Shown here: positions 1-8,137 of the stretch, one piece after another | Numbering within the stretch: the stretch's first letter is position 1 | Layout of the letters: each line of letters starts with the position of its first letter | DNA from: Ottowia sp. | Lineage (GTDB): Bacteria > Pseudomonadota > Gammaproteobacteria > Burkholderiales > Burkholderiaceae_C | Length of the DNA stretch: 23,630 bases | Assembly (NCBI GenBank): GCA_023228705.1 | Contig: JALOAS010000047.1 | Coordinates: forward strand, 1 to 23,630 | Direction of reading: 5' to 3' | Program-made: the position numbers and the translations under genes | The notes under the pieces: generated by a model | Database searches by the model: none | What the model saw: the letters and a program-made list of their open reading frames with translations, nothing else | Told to the model about the DNA's origin: nothing

Positions 1-638
1 TTGAGGATGTCGACCTCGCGCTGCAGCTGCTCAAGCAGGCTTTCCAGCCGCTGGCGCACGTCGACCTGGCTCAGCGCATGCTGCTTTTCCTCCAGCTTGA
101 GCGGCAGGTGCGCCGCGATGGTGTCGGCCAGCCGGTCGCCCTCCTCGATGTCCGATACCGAAGCCATGATTTCCGAGGGAATCTTCTTGTTCAGCTTGAC
201 GTACTGGTCAAACTGCTGCAGGACGGCACGGCGCAAGGCTTCCGCCTCGGCATCGGCCGCCCCGCCGCCGGTTTGCGGCAGCACCTCGACCTCGGCGGTC
301 CAGTGGTCTTTCTCCTGCCCCACGGTGGCGATGCGCGCGCGCTCGCCGCCCTCGATCAGGACCTTGACCGTGCCATCGGGCAGCTTGAGCATCTGCAGGA
401 TGCTTGCGATGCAACCGACGTCAAACAGGTCCGACGCCTGCGGATCGTCGTTGCCCGCGTTTTTCTGTGCAACGAGCACGACGCGCCGGTCGGCCGCCAT
501 GGCCACTTCCAGCGCGCGGATGCTCTTGGCCCGTCCCACGAACAGCGGGATGACCATGTGTGGAAAGACCACGACGTCGCGCAGCGGCAGCAGCGGCAGG
601 CTGGTCTGTTGAGCGGATGAAACAGTGGTTCTGGACAT
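1..638 (-). CDS. lon: ATP-dependent protease Lon, N-terminal part (cut by window edge)
   Basis: Lon is a cytoplasmic AAA+ serine protease that degrades misfolded and some regulatory proteins. Only the first 212 codons are in the window, reading leftwards and open at base 1. They encode the N-terminal LON substrate-binding domain: residues 1-40 contain the typical PLLPLRDVVVFPHMVIPLFV-like strand, then VGRAKSIRALE, and the tail (REVDIL) is the start of the coiled region before the AAA+ module. The ATPase and Ser-Lys protease domains lie outside. The ATG at 638 is preceded on the minus strand by a weak AGGGAAAA. The gene follows clpX after 128 bp that hold a perfect hairpin (692-715). Family assignment is from recognisable conserved sequence; truncation is only the window edge. 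Confidence 0.93.
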   Translation of the reverse strand, partial: MSRTTVSSAQQTSLPLLPLRDVVVFPHMVIPLFVGRAKSIRALEVAMAADRRVVLVAQKNAGNDDPQASDLFDVGCIASILQMLKLPDGTVKVLIEGGERARIATVGQEKDHWTAEVEVLPQTGGGAADAEAEALRRAVLQQFDQYVKLNKKIPSEIMASVSDIEEGDRLADTIAAHLPLKLEEKQHALSQVDVRQRLESLLEQLQREVDIL

Positions 639-691
639 GCGTTTTCCCTGCTGGCCGCCCGGTCATGGACAGGGTGGCCGGTTTGTGGTAA

Positions 692-715
692 CAGGCGCCG
701 CAAGCGCGGCGCCTG
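692..715 (-). other. Perfect 10-bp GC hairpin between clpX and lon
   Basis: CAGGCGCCGC (692-701) and GCGGCGCCTG (706-715) are exact reverse complements around an AAGC loop. In the direction of transcription (minus) the stem is followed by TTACCACAAA and not a run of T, so it is not a classical intrinsic terminator. It may be an mRNA processing or stabilising structure, a Rho-related pause, or a small interspersed palindrome. Confidence 0.6.
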
Positions 716-766
716 GATGGCGTCTTGCCGGCGCAGCGCCCGATGGCTGCGGCCGCGGGTACCGGA

Positions 767-2032
767 TCAGGCCTTCCTGGCGGCCTCGCGGTATACCAGC
801 AGTGGCTGCTGCTGCTCGTCTATGGTGCCTTCGTCAACAACCACCTTGGCCACGTTGGCCGTGTGCGGCAACTCGTACATGGTGTCGATCAGCGCCTGTT
901 CAAGAATGGACCGCAGCCCGCGCGCGCCCGTCTTGCGCGCCAGCGCCTTGCGCGCGATGGCGTGCAGGGCGGATGTGCGGATCTCCAGCTCCACCCCCTC
1001 CATCTCGAGCAGGCGGACAAACTGCTTGACCAGCGCGTTCTTCGGCTCGGTCAGGATGCGCACCAGCGCGTCCTCGCTCAGCTCGGCCAGCGTGGCCACC
1101 ACGGGCATGCGGCCGATGAGCTCGGGGATCAAGCCATACTTGATCAGGTCCTCGGGCTCCACGTCGCGGAAGACTTCGCTCACGCTGCGCTCCTGCTTGC
1201 CGCGCACGACAGCGCCAAAGCCGATGCCGCCCGCCTCGGTGCGCGCCTCGATGACCTTCTCCAGGCCGGCAAAGGCGCCGCCGCAGATGAACAGGATGTC
1301 GGTGGTGTCTATCTGCAGGAAGTCCTGGTTGGGGTGCTTGCGCCCGCCCTGCGGTGGCACGCTGGCCATGGTGCCCTCGATCAGCTTGAGCAGCGCCTGC
1401 TGCACGCCCTCGCCGGAGACGTCGCGCGTGATGCTGGGGTTGTCCGCCTTGCGCGTGATCTTGTCGATCTCGTCGATGTAGACGATGCCGCGCTGCGCGC
1501 GATCGACGTCGTAGTCGCAGCTTTGCAGCAGCTTGCTGATGATGTTTTCCACGTCCTCGCCGACGTAGCCGGCCTCGGTCAGCGTGGTCGCGTCGGCCAT
1601 GACGAAGGGCACGTCCAGGTGCCGCGCCAGCGTTTGCGCCAGCAGCGTCTTGCCCGAGCCGGTGGGACCGATGAGCAGGATGTTGCTCTTGGTCAGCTCG
1701 ACCTCGCCATCGTCCTTGTCGTTCTTGTGGCGCAGGCGCTTGTAGTGGTTGTACACGGCCACGGCCAGCACGCGCTTGGCCGGGTCCTGGCCTATGACGT
1801 ACTGGTCCAGGTTGGCCTTGATGTCCGCGGGTGTGGGCAGCGCGGACTTGTCTCCGCCTGCTGCTTCCTCGGCCGGCCCCTCGTCGCGCAAGATATCGTT
1901 GCACAAGTCTATGCATTCATCACAGATGAACACGCTGGGACCTGCGATGAGCTTTTTCACATCGCGCTGGCTCTTGCCACAAAACGAACAATACAGCGAC
2001 TTGTCGCCTGAAGTGCTTTTCTTATCGACCAT
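767..2032 (-). CDS. clpX: ClpX, ATP-dependent Clp protease ATP-binding subunit
   Basis: This 421-residue AAA+ unfoldase recognises tagged substrates, unfolds them with ATP and feeds them to ClpP. The N-terminal C4 zinc finger is complete (C15, C18, C37, C40). Walker A is GPTGSGKT at 122-129, the pore loop GYVG at about 155-158, and Walker B IVYIDE at 183-188. The IGFGA segment matches the ClpP-docking IGF loop. Length is normal for the family (E. coli about 424). The ATG at 2032 gives the canonical start; the Shine-Dalgarno is weak (GGAA further upstream). It lies downstream of clpP on the same strand but 242 bp away. That gap holds GC-rich sequence with short palindromes and a possible TATTAT -10 element near 2062-2067, so clpX may have its own promoter. 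Confidence 0.97.
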   Translation of the reverse strand: MVDKKSTSGDKSLYCSFCGKSQRDVKKLIAGPSVFICDECIDLCNDILRDEGPAEEAAGGDKSALPTPADIKANLDQYVIGQDPAKRVLAVAVYNHYKRLRHKNDKDDGEVELTKSNILLIGPTGSGKTLLAQTLARHLDVPFVMADATTLTEAGYVGEDVENIISKLLQSCDYDVDRAQRGIVYIDEIDKITRKADNPSITRDVSGEGVQQALLKLIEGTMASVPPQGGRKHPNQDFLQIDTTDILFICGGAFAGLEKVIEARTEAGGIGFGAVVRGKQERSVSEVFRDVEPEDLIKYGLIPELIGRMPVVATLAELSEDALVRILTEPKNALVKQFVRLLEMEGVELEIRTSALHAIARKALARKTGARGLRSILEQALIDTMYELPHTANVAKVVVDEGTIDEQQQPLLVYREAARKA

Positions 2033-2274
2033 GGGTGAGTATTCCTGTCATTGAGCATCCATAATACTCAAACTGCGCGCCAGCCTGTGCGCGGCGCCTT
2101 GTAGTGGCACCACTGCTGCGGCATTGCGAGGCGTCTTCGGCCTTCGTCAACCGCAGGCGCCGGGCCCGGAACCCCCCCGGCCGTGCCTGTGCCGGGCGGG
2201 CCAGCGCGTTGGTGGGCTCGCGGCCCCCATGAGGGCGACGGGCGGCCAGCAGCCGTCGTGCAGGCCGGTGCGGC

Positions 2275-2883
2275 TCAGGGACGCGAGGCCAGCACGTCGT
2301 CGATGAGGCCGTATTCCTTGGCCTCCGGTGCCGTCATGAAGTGGTCGCGCTCGGTGTCGGCCACCACCTTCTCGTACGGCTGGCCGGTGCGCTCGGCCAG
2401 GATGCGGTTCATCTGCTCCTTGGTGCGCAGGATGTCGCGTGCATGGATCTCGATGTCGGTGGCCTGCCCGCGCGTGCCGCCCAGCACCTGGTGGATCATG
2501 ATCTTGCTGTTGGGCAGCGAGTAGCGCTTTTCGCGCGCGCCGGCAGCCAGCAGGAACGCGCCCATGCTGGCGGCAAAGCCCAGGCACATGGTGGACACAT
2601 CCGGCTTGATGAACTGGATGGTGTCGTAGATCGCCATCCCGGCCGTGACGCTGCCGCCCGGCGAGTTGATGTACAGCGAGATGTCCTTGTCCGGGTTCTC
2701 GCTCTCCAGGAACAAAAGCTGCGCCACGATGAGGTTGGCCACGTCGTCGTTGATTTCGCCGACCAGGAAAACCACGCGCTCCTTGAGCAGGCGCGAGTAG
2801 ATGTCAAACGAGCGCTCGCCACGGCCCGTCTGCTCGATGACCATGGGAATCAGCAGGTTGCTGGGACGTTGGTACTCGGACAT
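2275..2883 (-). CDS. clpP: ClpP, ATP-dependent Clp protease proteolytic subunit
   Basis: This 202-residue serine peptidase forms the double-heptamer barrel that degrades proteins unfolded by ClpX. The catalytic triad is visible: S106 in GFAASMGAF, H131 in MIHQ and D180 in TERDHF. The oxyanion-hole segment SPGG is at about 74-77. The frame is open further upstream (to 2973), but that extension is Arg/Pro-rich and overlaps the end of tig. The ATG at 2883 follows GGAG with about 8-nt spacing and starts the canonical MSEYQRP sequence, so I chose it. It begins 31 bp after the tig stop, consistent with co-transcription with tig. Confidence 0.97.
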   Translation of the reverse strand: MSEYQRPSNLLIPMVIEQTGRGERSFDIYSRLLKERVVFLVGEINDDVANLIVAQLLFLESENPDKDISLYINSPGGSVTAGMAIYDTIQFIKPDVSTMCLGFAASMGAFLLAAGAREKRYSLPNSKIMIHQVLGGTRGQATDIEIHARDILRTKEQMNRILAERTGQPYEKVVADTERDHFMTAPEAKEYGLIDDVLASRP

Positions 2884-2914
2884 GATTGGCTCCGGTTGAA
2901 ATGAGTGGGGCGGC

Positions 2915-4288
2915 TCAGGCTTGCGCTTGCGCGTCGTCCTGCGCCTCGGGCTCGGCGGCCTCGCCCTGCGCATCCGCGTTGCCCATCAGTTCGTCAAAGG
3001 GCACGGTCCTTTCCGTGACCCGGGCCTGGCCCAGCACGTACTCGGTGACGTTGTTTTCCACCACGATGCCTTCGACGTCGGCGAGCCGCTGCTTGTCCGC
3101 ATAGTAATACCGAATGACTTCCCTGGGTTTTTCGTAGCTGGACGCCAGCTCTTCCACCTGCGCCCTGATCTGCTCGGGCGTGGCCTCCAGCTTTTGCGCC
3201 TCGACCAGCGCGCCCACGATCAGGCCCAGGCGCACGCGACGCTCGGCCTGCTCCTCGAACTGCTCGTGCGGCATCGGCACCTGGCTGGCGTCCTCGACGC
3301 CGCGCGACTCCAGCTCGGCACGTGCACTGTCAATCATGCGGTGCACCTCCTGGTGCACGCTGGTCTTGGGCACGTCCAGCTCGGCCTTGGTCAGCAGCGC
3401 GTCCATGACGGCCTGCTTGTTGCGCGAGGCCAGCCGAAAGTGCATCTCGCGCCGAAGGTTCTGCGCGATGTCTTCGCGCAGCGCCTGCACGGTTCCGTCC
3501 TTGACGCCAAGCGACTTGGCAAACTGGTCGTTAACCTCGGGCAGCTTGGCTGCTTCCAGCTTCTTGACGGTGATCATGAAATCAGCGGACCTGCCCGCGA
3601 CTTCCTGGCCGTGGTAGTCCTCGGGGAACGCAAGCGGGAACGTCTTGCTCTCGCCCACCTTCATGCCCATCACGGCCGTCTCGAACTCGGGCAGCATCTG
3701 GCCCTCGGCCAGCACGAAGGAAAAGCCCTCGGCCTGCCCGCCTTCAAAAGGCTCGCCGTCTATCTTGCCGGAAAAATCAACCGTCACGCGGTCCCCCGCC
3801 TCGGCAGCCGCATCCTGCGGCCGCTGCGCAAACGTGCGGCGCTGCTTCTGCAGGATGTCCAGCGTGCGCTCTATCGCGTCATCGGTCACCTCGGCCGTGA
3901 CCTTCTCGATGTCCAGGTCGGTCAGATCGCCGATCTGGACTTCGGGGAATACCTCGAACACGGCGTCAAACGCCATCTGGCCTTCCGCCGCCTCCTCGGC
4001 CGGGGTGATCGCCGGCTGCCCGGCCACGCGCAATTCCGCTTCCCGGGTCGCGTCAAAGAAGGCCTGGCCCACCTTGTCGTTCATGACTTCAAAACGCACC
4101 GAATCACCGTACTGCTGCGCCACGATGCTGATCGGCACCTTGCCCGGACGGAATCCGTCCATGCGCACCGTCCGCGCAAGCCGGCGCAGGCGGGCCTGCA
4201 CCTCATTGCTGATGGTTTCCTCGGGCAGCGTCAGCGTGATCTTGCGCTCGAGCTTTTCCAGTGTTTCGACTGTCACGGCCATATTCAT
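2915..4288 (-). CDS. tig: Trigger factor, ribosome-associated chaperone and peptidyl-prolyl isomerase
   Basis: Trigger factor binds the ribosome at the exit tunnel and protects nascent chains. The protein is up to 457 residues. The N-terminal ribosome-binding domain carries the signature GFRPGKVP at 45-52. An FKBP-type isomerase domain spans about 166-243 (VTVDFSGKIDGEPFEGG). The rest is the helical arm/body domain, ending in an acidic, Gln/Ala-rich tail. Two in-frame starts are possible: ATG 4288 (MNMAV) or ATG 4282 (MAVTVETLEKLERK, which I recall as the usual start in related genomes). Neither has a good Shine-Dalgarno. The coding start lies only 24 nt after the 3' end of tRNA-Leu, so the mRNA leader is probably set by tRNA processing. 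Confidence 0.96.
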   Translation of the reverse strand: MNMAVTVETLEKLERKITLTLPEETISNEVQARLRRLARTVRMDGFRPGKVPISIVAQQYGDSVRFEVMNDKVGQAFFDATREAELRVAGQPAITPAEEAAEGQMAFDAVFEVFPEVQIGDLTDLDIEKVTAEVTDDAIERTLDILQKQRRTFAQRPQDAAAEAGDRVTVDFSGKIDGEPFEGGQAEGFSFVLAEGQMLPEFETAVMGMKVGESKTFPLAFPEDYHGQEVAGRSADFMITVKKLEAAKLPEVNDQFAKSLGVKDGTVQALREDIAQNLRREMHFRLASRNKQAVMDALLTKAELDVPKTSVHQEVHRMIDSARAELESRGVEDASQVPMPHEQFEEQAERRVRLGLIVGALVEAQKLEATPEQIRAQVEELASSYEKPREVIRYYYADKQRLADVEGIVVENNVTEYVLGQARVTERTVPFDELMGNADAQGEAAEPEAQDDAQAQA

Positions 4289-4312
4289 CTATCTCAATAC
4301 AAAACAATGCTG

Positions 4313-4399
4313 TGGTGCGCGGGGGGGGACTCGAACCCCCACGCCATTGCTGGCGTCAGGACCTAAACCTGGTGCGTCTACCAATTTCGCCACCCACGC
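4313..4399 (-). tRNA. tRNA-Leu (anticodon UAG)
   Basis: The minus strand folds into a class II tRNA. The acceptor stem is GCGTGGG with CCCGCGC (one U-G wobble). The D arm is GCG...CGC around AAATTGGTAGA. The anticodon loop is TTTAGGT, giving anticodon TAG, which reads CUN leucine codons. A long variable arm (GCC...GGC) and a T arm GGGGG-TTCGAGT-CCCCC follow. The discriminator is A and CCA is encoded (4313-4315). The C-run joining T stem and acceptor appears as eight G on the plus strand (4321-4328). It is the first gene of the tig run. Confidence 0.96.
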
Positions 4400-4584
4400 G
4401 AGATCGTTGCAAGCCGGGCGCTACGGATGCACCGCGCCAGAGACAGCGCGGGAGCACGGCCCAATTCACCGGCCCGCGTTGTGCACACCTGCGCCGCGCA
4501 AGCTCCGCCACCCAAACGGCTGAATCACAAAAATACGGGACAAGCCTGCGTGGCGATGCGCATGCAGGAATTGGCTACCCGGCG

Positions 4585-4629
4585 ATGCCAGCCATTTACA
4601 AATGAGGCTGATATTCTAATATGCCAGCC
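4585..4629. repeat. AT-rich inverted repeats between direct repeats, downstream of the thioesterase gene
   Basis: ATGCCAGCC occurs as a direct repeat at 4585-4593 and 4621-4629. Between them lie two palindromes: CATTT-AC-AAATG (4593-4604) and GGCTGATATT-CT-AATAT with CAGCC after a 2-nt bulge (4606-4629). The segment is clearly AT-richer than its surroundings. It follows the thioesterase stop (minus strand), where the second hairpin could terminate transcription, and lies about 190 bp upstream of tRNA-Leu, where it could be an operator. The sequence alone does not decide. Confidence 0.5.
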
Positions 4630-4640
4630 CGTGCGCCGGC

Positions 4641-5087
4641 TCAGGGCGGGCTGGCATGCACGCCCGCACCCTGCAGTTTCTCGCGCAGCCACGGCGGAAA
4701 CGGCGCCGACTTCTGCTTCGGAAAATCCACCCAGACCACGGTGGCGCCGCCGTTGGCGCAGATGCGCGCCGGCGCATCGACCCGCGCCAGCGTGACCCAG
4801 GTGTCCAGCGACGAGCGCTTGAGCCCGCTGGCGTAAGTGCGCACCAGCAGCTCGCCGGGATATTCCAGCTGGTGCAGGAAATTGCAAAAGGCATTGACAA
4901 TCACGACGCCCTGGCCCTTGGGGTTGGGCGTGATGCCAAGCGCGTCAAACCACATGATCCGGCCCGACTCCATGTAGCGGAAGTAAACCGCGTTGTTGAC
5001 GTGGCCCATGGCGTCCATGTCGGCCCAGCGTATGGGCAGGACGGCTTCCTGGACGAGCTGCTTTTGTTCCGGAACTTCTATTCTCAT
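4641..5087 (-). CDS. Acyl-CoA thioesterase, 4HBT/YbgC hotdog-fold family
   Basis: This 148-residue protein is a single hotdog-fold domain predicted to hydrolyse an acyl-CoA thioester. The family motif is WADMDAMGHVNNAVYFRYME at residues 21-40; by analogy with Pseudomonas 4-hydroxybenzoyl-CoA thioesterase the second Asp (D25) is the likely catalytic residue. A second conserved stretch, LEYPGELLVRTY, lies near 74-85. The frame runs open far upstream, but that part is antisense to the next gene. The ATG at 5087 has AGGGGAAAG just upstream and begins the conserved domain. It is divergent from the ETF-ubiquinone oxidoreductase gene, which fits acyl-CoA oxidation, but the substrate cannot be read from sequence. 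Confidence 0.88.
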   Translation of the reverse strand: MRIEVPEQKQLVQEAVLPIRWADMDAMGHVNNAVYFRYMESGRIMWFDALGITPNPKGQGVVIVNAFCNFLHQLEYPGELLVRTYASGLKRSSLDTWVTLARVDAPARICANGGATVVWVDFPKQKSAPFPPWLREKLQGAGVHASPP

Positions 5088-5225
5088 GCTTTCCCCTGCA
5101 CGCAGGCAGCGCCCATGATAAGCGACGCGTGGCGACGGCCCGCGGCGAGCCCATAGAATGGAGGCATCCCCGCGTTGGGCAGCGCCGCAACGCTCCCGCT
5201 TACCGCGCAAACTGCAAGACATGCC

Positions 5226-6917
5226 ATGACCCCCGAGCAGATCCTCGAACAGTACGGCCCCAGAGAGAGCATGGACTACGACGTCGTCATCGTCGGCGCC
5301 GGTCCGGCCGGACTGGCGGCGGCCATCCGCATCAAGCAGCGCGCTGCCGAGCAGGACAAGGACGTGTCCGTTGCCGTGCTGGAAAAGGGGTCCGAGCCCG
5401 GCGCGCACATCCTCTCGGGCGCCGTCATCGATCCGAAGGCACTGGGCGAGCTGCTTCCCAACTGGAAGCAGGACGGGGCGCCGCTGAACCAGCCGGTCAC
5501 TTCCGACGCCTACGTCTTCCTGGGCAAGAAGCGCAGCTTCAAGCTGCCGCAGCTCTTCATGCCGCCGTTTGCCAACAACGACGGCAACTACATCGCCAGC
5601 CTGGGACTTGTGACGCGCTGGATGGCACAGCAGGCCGAGAACCTGGGCGTTGAGATTTTCCCGGGGTTCCCGGCGGCCGAGGTCGTCTACAACGAAGACG
5701 GCAGCGTGGGCGGCGTGGCCACCGGCAACATGGGGCTGGACAAGAACCGCGAACCCACCGATGAATTCCAGATCGGCATGGAACTGCACGCCAAGTACAC
5801 GCTGTTTGCCGAAGGCGCGCGCGGCAGCCTGGGCAAGCAGCTGATCCAGCGCTACAAGCTGGACGCCGACAGCGACCCGCAGAGCTACTCCATAGGCGTG
5901 AAGGAAGTATGGGAGGTGGACCCCAGCCGGCACCAGCCCGGTACCGTCATCCACACCGCAGGCTGGCCCATGGACAACGCCACCTATGGCGGCGCATTCC
6001 TCTACCACGCCGAGGACAACAAGGTCTACTGCGGCTACGTGATCGGGCTGGACTACAGCAACCCGTACCTGAACCCGTACCGTGAATTCCAGCGCTGGAA
6101 GACGCACCCGTACATCCGCCGCTTCTTCACCGACGACAGTGGCGAGGTCAACGCCAGGCGCCTCTCGTACGGCGCGCGCGCGCTGTCCACGGGAGGCTAC
6201 CTGTCCATCCCCAAGACGGTGTTCCCCGGCGGCGCGCTGGTGGGCTGCGAGGCGAGCTTCCTGAACGTGAGCCGTATCAAGGGCAGCCATTCAGCGATCA
6301 AGACCGGCGCGCTGGCTGGTGAGGCCGCCTGCGACGCGGTGCTTGCCAGCCGCACGCATGATGAACTTACCGCGTACCCCGAGGCATTTGAGAACAGCTG
6401 GCTGGCAAAGGAACTCAAGAAGGATCGCAACTTCAAGAACTGGTTCAAGGGCGGGCTGGTCATGGGCACGCTGATGAACGGCTTCGAGCAGTTTGTTCTG
6501 CGCGGCAACATTCCCTGGACCCGGCACCGCAAGCAGCTGGACTGGGAGCAGCTCAAGCCGGCCGCGCAGTGCGCGCCCATCGAATACCCCAAGCCCGACG
6601 GAAAGCTCACCTTTGACCTGCTGGCCAGCGTGTTCATCAGCAACACCAACCACCGCGAGGGGGAGCCATCGCACCTGACGCTCAAGGACGACAGCGTGCC
6701 GGTGGACATCAACCTGGCCAAGTACGCCGGCCCCGAGGCGCGGTACTGCCCCGCCGGCGTCTACGAGTTCGTTGACGATGGCAACGGCGGCAAGCGCCTG
6801 CAGATCAACGCGCAAAACTGCGTGCACTGCAAGACCTGCGACATCAAGGATCCGACGCAAAACATCGTCTGGGTCACGCCCGAAGGCGGCGGCGGTCCCA
6901 ACTACCCGGACATGTAG
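5226..6917 (+). CDS. Electron-transfer flavoprotein:ubiquinone oxidoreductase (ETF-QO)
   Basis: ETF-QO takes electrons from reduced electron-transfer flavoprotein, formed by acyl-CoA and other flavin dehydrogenases, and passes them to ubiquinone at the inner membrane. The 563-residue protein starts with an FAD-binding Rossmann motif VVIVGAGPAGLAAA (G24-G29 core). It ends with the ferredoxin-like 4Fe-4S domain, whose four cysteines are all present: C508 (RYCPAGVY) and C532, C535, C538 (NCVHCKTCDIKDP). The C-terminal GGGGPNYPDM is typical of the family. A TTG at 5175 is an alternative upstream start, but the ATG at 5226 begins the conserved region. Length matches bacterial homologues. A TAGAAT hexamer at 5154-5159 could be its -10 element. 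Confidence 0.95.
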   Translation: MTPEQILEQYGPRESMDYDVVIVGAGPAGLAAAIRIKQRAAEQDKDVSVAVLEKGSEPGAHILSGAVIDPKALGELLPNWKQDGAPLNQPVTSDAYVFLGKKRSFKLPQLFMPPFANNDGNYIASLGLVTRWMAQQAENLGVEIFPGFPAAEVVYNEDGSVGGVATGNMGLDKNREPTDEFQIGMELHAKYTLFAEGARGSLGKQLIQRYKLDADSDPQSYSIGVKEVWEVDPSRHQPGTVIHTAGWPMDNATYGGAFLYHAEDNKVYCGYVIGLDYSNPYLNPYREFQRWKTHPYIRRFFTDDSGEVNARRLSYGARALSTGGYLSIPKTVFPGGALVGCEASFLNVSRIKGSHSAIKTGALAGEAACDAVLASRTHDELTAYPEAFENSWLAKELKKDRNFKNWFKGGLVMGTLMNGFEQFVLRGNIPWTRHRKQLDWEQLKPAAQCAPIEYPKPDGKLTFDLLASVFISNTNHREGEPSHLTLKDDSVPVDINLAKYAGPEARYCPAGVYEFVDDGNGGKRLQINAQNCVHCKTCDIKDPTQNIVWVTPEGGGGPNYPDM

Positions 6918-7058
6918 GCGCGCCATATCCCGACGCGTGTCGCGACAACCGGGCTCCGTGATGGTGGCTCGCTTGGGGCACAATACGTTACGCGGCGGCT
7001 CCGGCGTTCAGCGCCCGGCCGCACGGAGACGTTGTCCATAACATTTGGGAGATCAGCC

Positions 7059-8024
7059 ATGAAGAAATCGTCCTGGTTCGCTGCAGCCGTGCTGGCGCTT
7101 GGTTTTGCCGCGGTCAGCCCGGCGCAGGCGCAGCAGAAGCTGGTATCGGTGCTGGCCATCGTTGAGCATCCGGCGCTGGATGCCGTGCGCGACGGCGCGC
7201 ACGAGGCGCTGGAAGAAGCTGGCTACAAGGAAGGCGAGAACCTCAAGTGGCAATACCAGAGCGCGCAGGGCAACAACGCCACGGCAGCGCAGATCGCGCG
7301 CAAGTTCATCGGCGACAAGTCCGACGTGATCATCGGCATCGCCACGCCGACGGCGCAGGCCGTGGTGGCGGCCACCAAGACCATTCCGGTGGTGTTCGCC
7401 GCCGTGACCGACCCGGTGGCGGCCAAGCTGGTCTCCGGCTGGGGAGCCTCCGGCACCAACGTGACGGGCGTGTCCGACGTGCTCTCGCTGGAGAAGCAGA
7501 TGGACCTGCTCAGGGAAGTGGTGCCCGACGCCAAGCGCGTGGGCATGGTCTACAACCCGGGCGAAGCCAACTCCAAGGTCGTGGTCGAGGCGCTGAAGAA
7601 GCTGCTGCCCACGATGGGCATGGAACTGGTCGAAGCCGGCGCCCCGCGCACGGTTGACGTGGGCAGCGCCGCGCGCAGCCTGGTCGGCAAGGTGGACGTC
7701 ATCTACACCAACACCGACAACAACGTGGTCTCGGCCTACGAGTCGCTGGTCAAGGTGGGCCAGGAGTCCAAGATTCCGCTGATTGCCTCGGACACCGCCA
7801 GCGTCGAGCGGGGCGCCGTCGCCGCGCTGGGAATCGACTACTACGACATGGGCAAGCAGACCGGCCGCATGGTCGCGCGCATCCTGGACGGCGCCGATCC
7901 CGGCGAAATCCCGGTGGAGACCAGCGACAACCTGGAGCTGTACGTGAACCCCATGGCCGGTGCCAAGCAGGGCATCGTCGTGCCCGACAGCCTGATCGAG
8001 CGCGCCACCAAGGTGGTCGAGTAA
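7059..8024 (+). CDS. ABC transporter substrate-binding protein, TrpX/ABC_sub_bind family
   Basis: This 321-residue protein is the periplasmic ligand-binding component of the importer encoded with the next two genes. It has a Sec signal peptide: MKK, a hydrophobic stretch at about residues 6-19, then SPAQA with likely cleavage after A24. The mature part has the two-lobe features of this family, including DVIIGIATPTAQAV, VFAAVTDPVAAKLV, GVSDVLSLEKQ and a tail with NLELYVNP. The ATG at 7059 has GGGAGA seven bases upstream; a further upstream in-frame start lacks support. Family members near tryptophan genes are called TrpX, but no Trp gene or T-box is nearby, so the ligand is unknown. Confidence 0.9.
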   Translation: MKKSSWFAAAVLALGFAAVSPAQAQQKLVSVLAIVEHPALDAVRDGAHEALEEAGYKEGENLKWQYQSAQGNNATAAQIARKFIGDKSDVIIGIATPTAQAVVAATKTIPVVFAAVTDPVAAKLVSGWGASGTNVTGVSDVLSLEKQMDLLREVVPDAKRVGMVYNPGEANSKVVVEALKKLLPTMGMELVEAGAPRTVDVGSAARSLVGKVDVIYTNTDNNVVSAYESLVKVGQESKIPLIASDTASVERGAVAALGIDYYDMGKQTGRMVARILDGADPGEIPVETSDNLELYVNPMAGAKQGIVVPDSLIERATKVVE

Positions 8025-8137
8025 TTTCCTGCACTTGCGCCTGCGGCCGGATGCACGCAGCACCGCCGGCCCGGGCGCACCGCTTTCTTCATGCACCCGG
8101 GCGCTGACCGGCCCGGATCCACGACCGCCGTCGCTCC

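Noticed and set aside
1..638. Lon considered as a truncated gene
   Set aside because: The reading frame is intact and simply runs off the window edge.
725..2011. Long plus-strand frame opposite clpX
   Set aside because: Mirror of clpX codons; the minus-strand protein has all ClpX motifs.
2033..2274. clpX upstream gap considered as a heat-shock (sigma-32) promoter region
   Set aside because: No CTTGAA-like -35 with a CCCCAT-like -10 at suitable spacing was found.
4641..6290. 549-residue open frame on the minus strand
   Set aside because: Only the last 148 residues are the thioesterase; the rest is antisense to the ETF-QO gene and has no family features.
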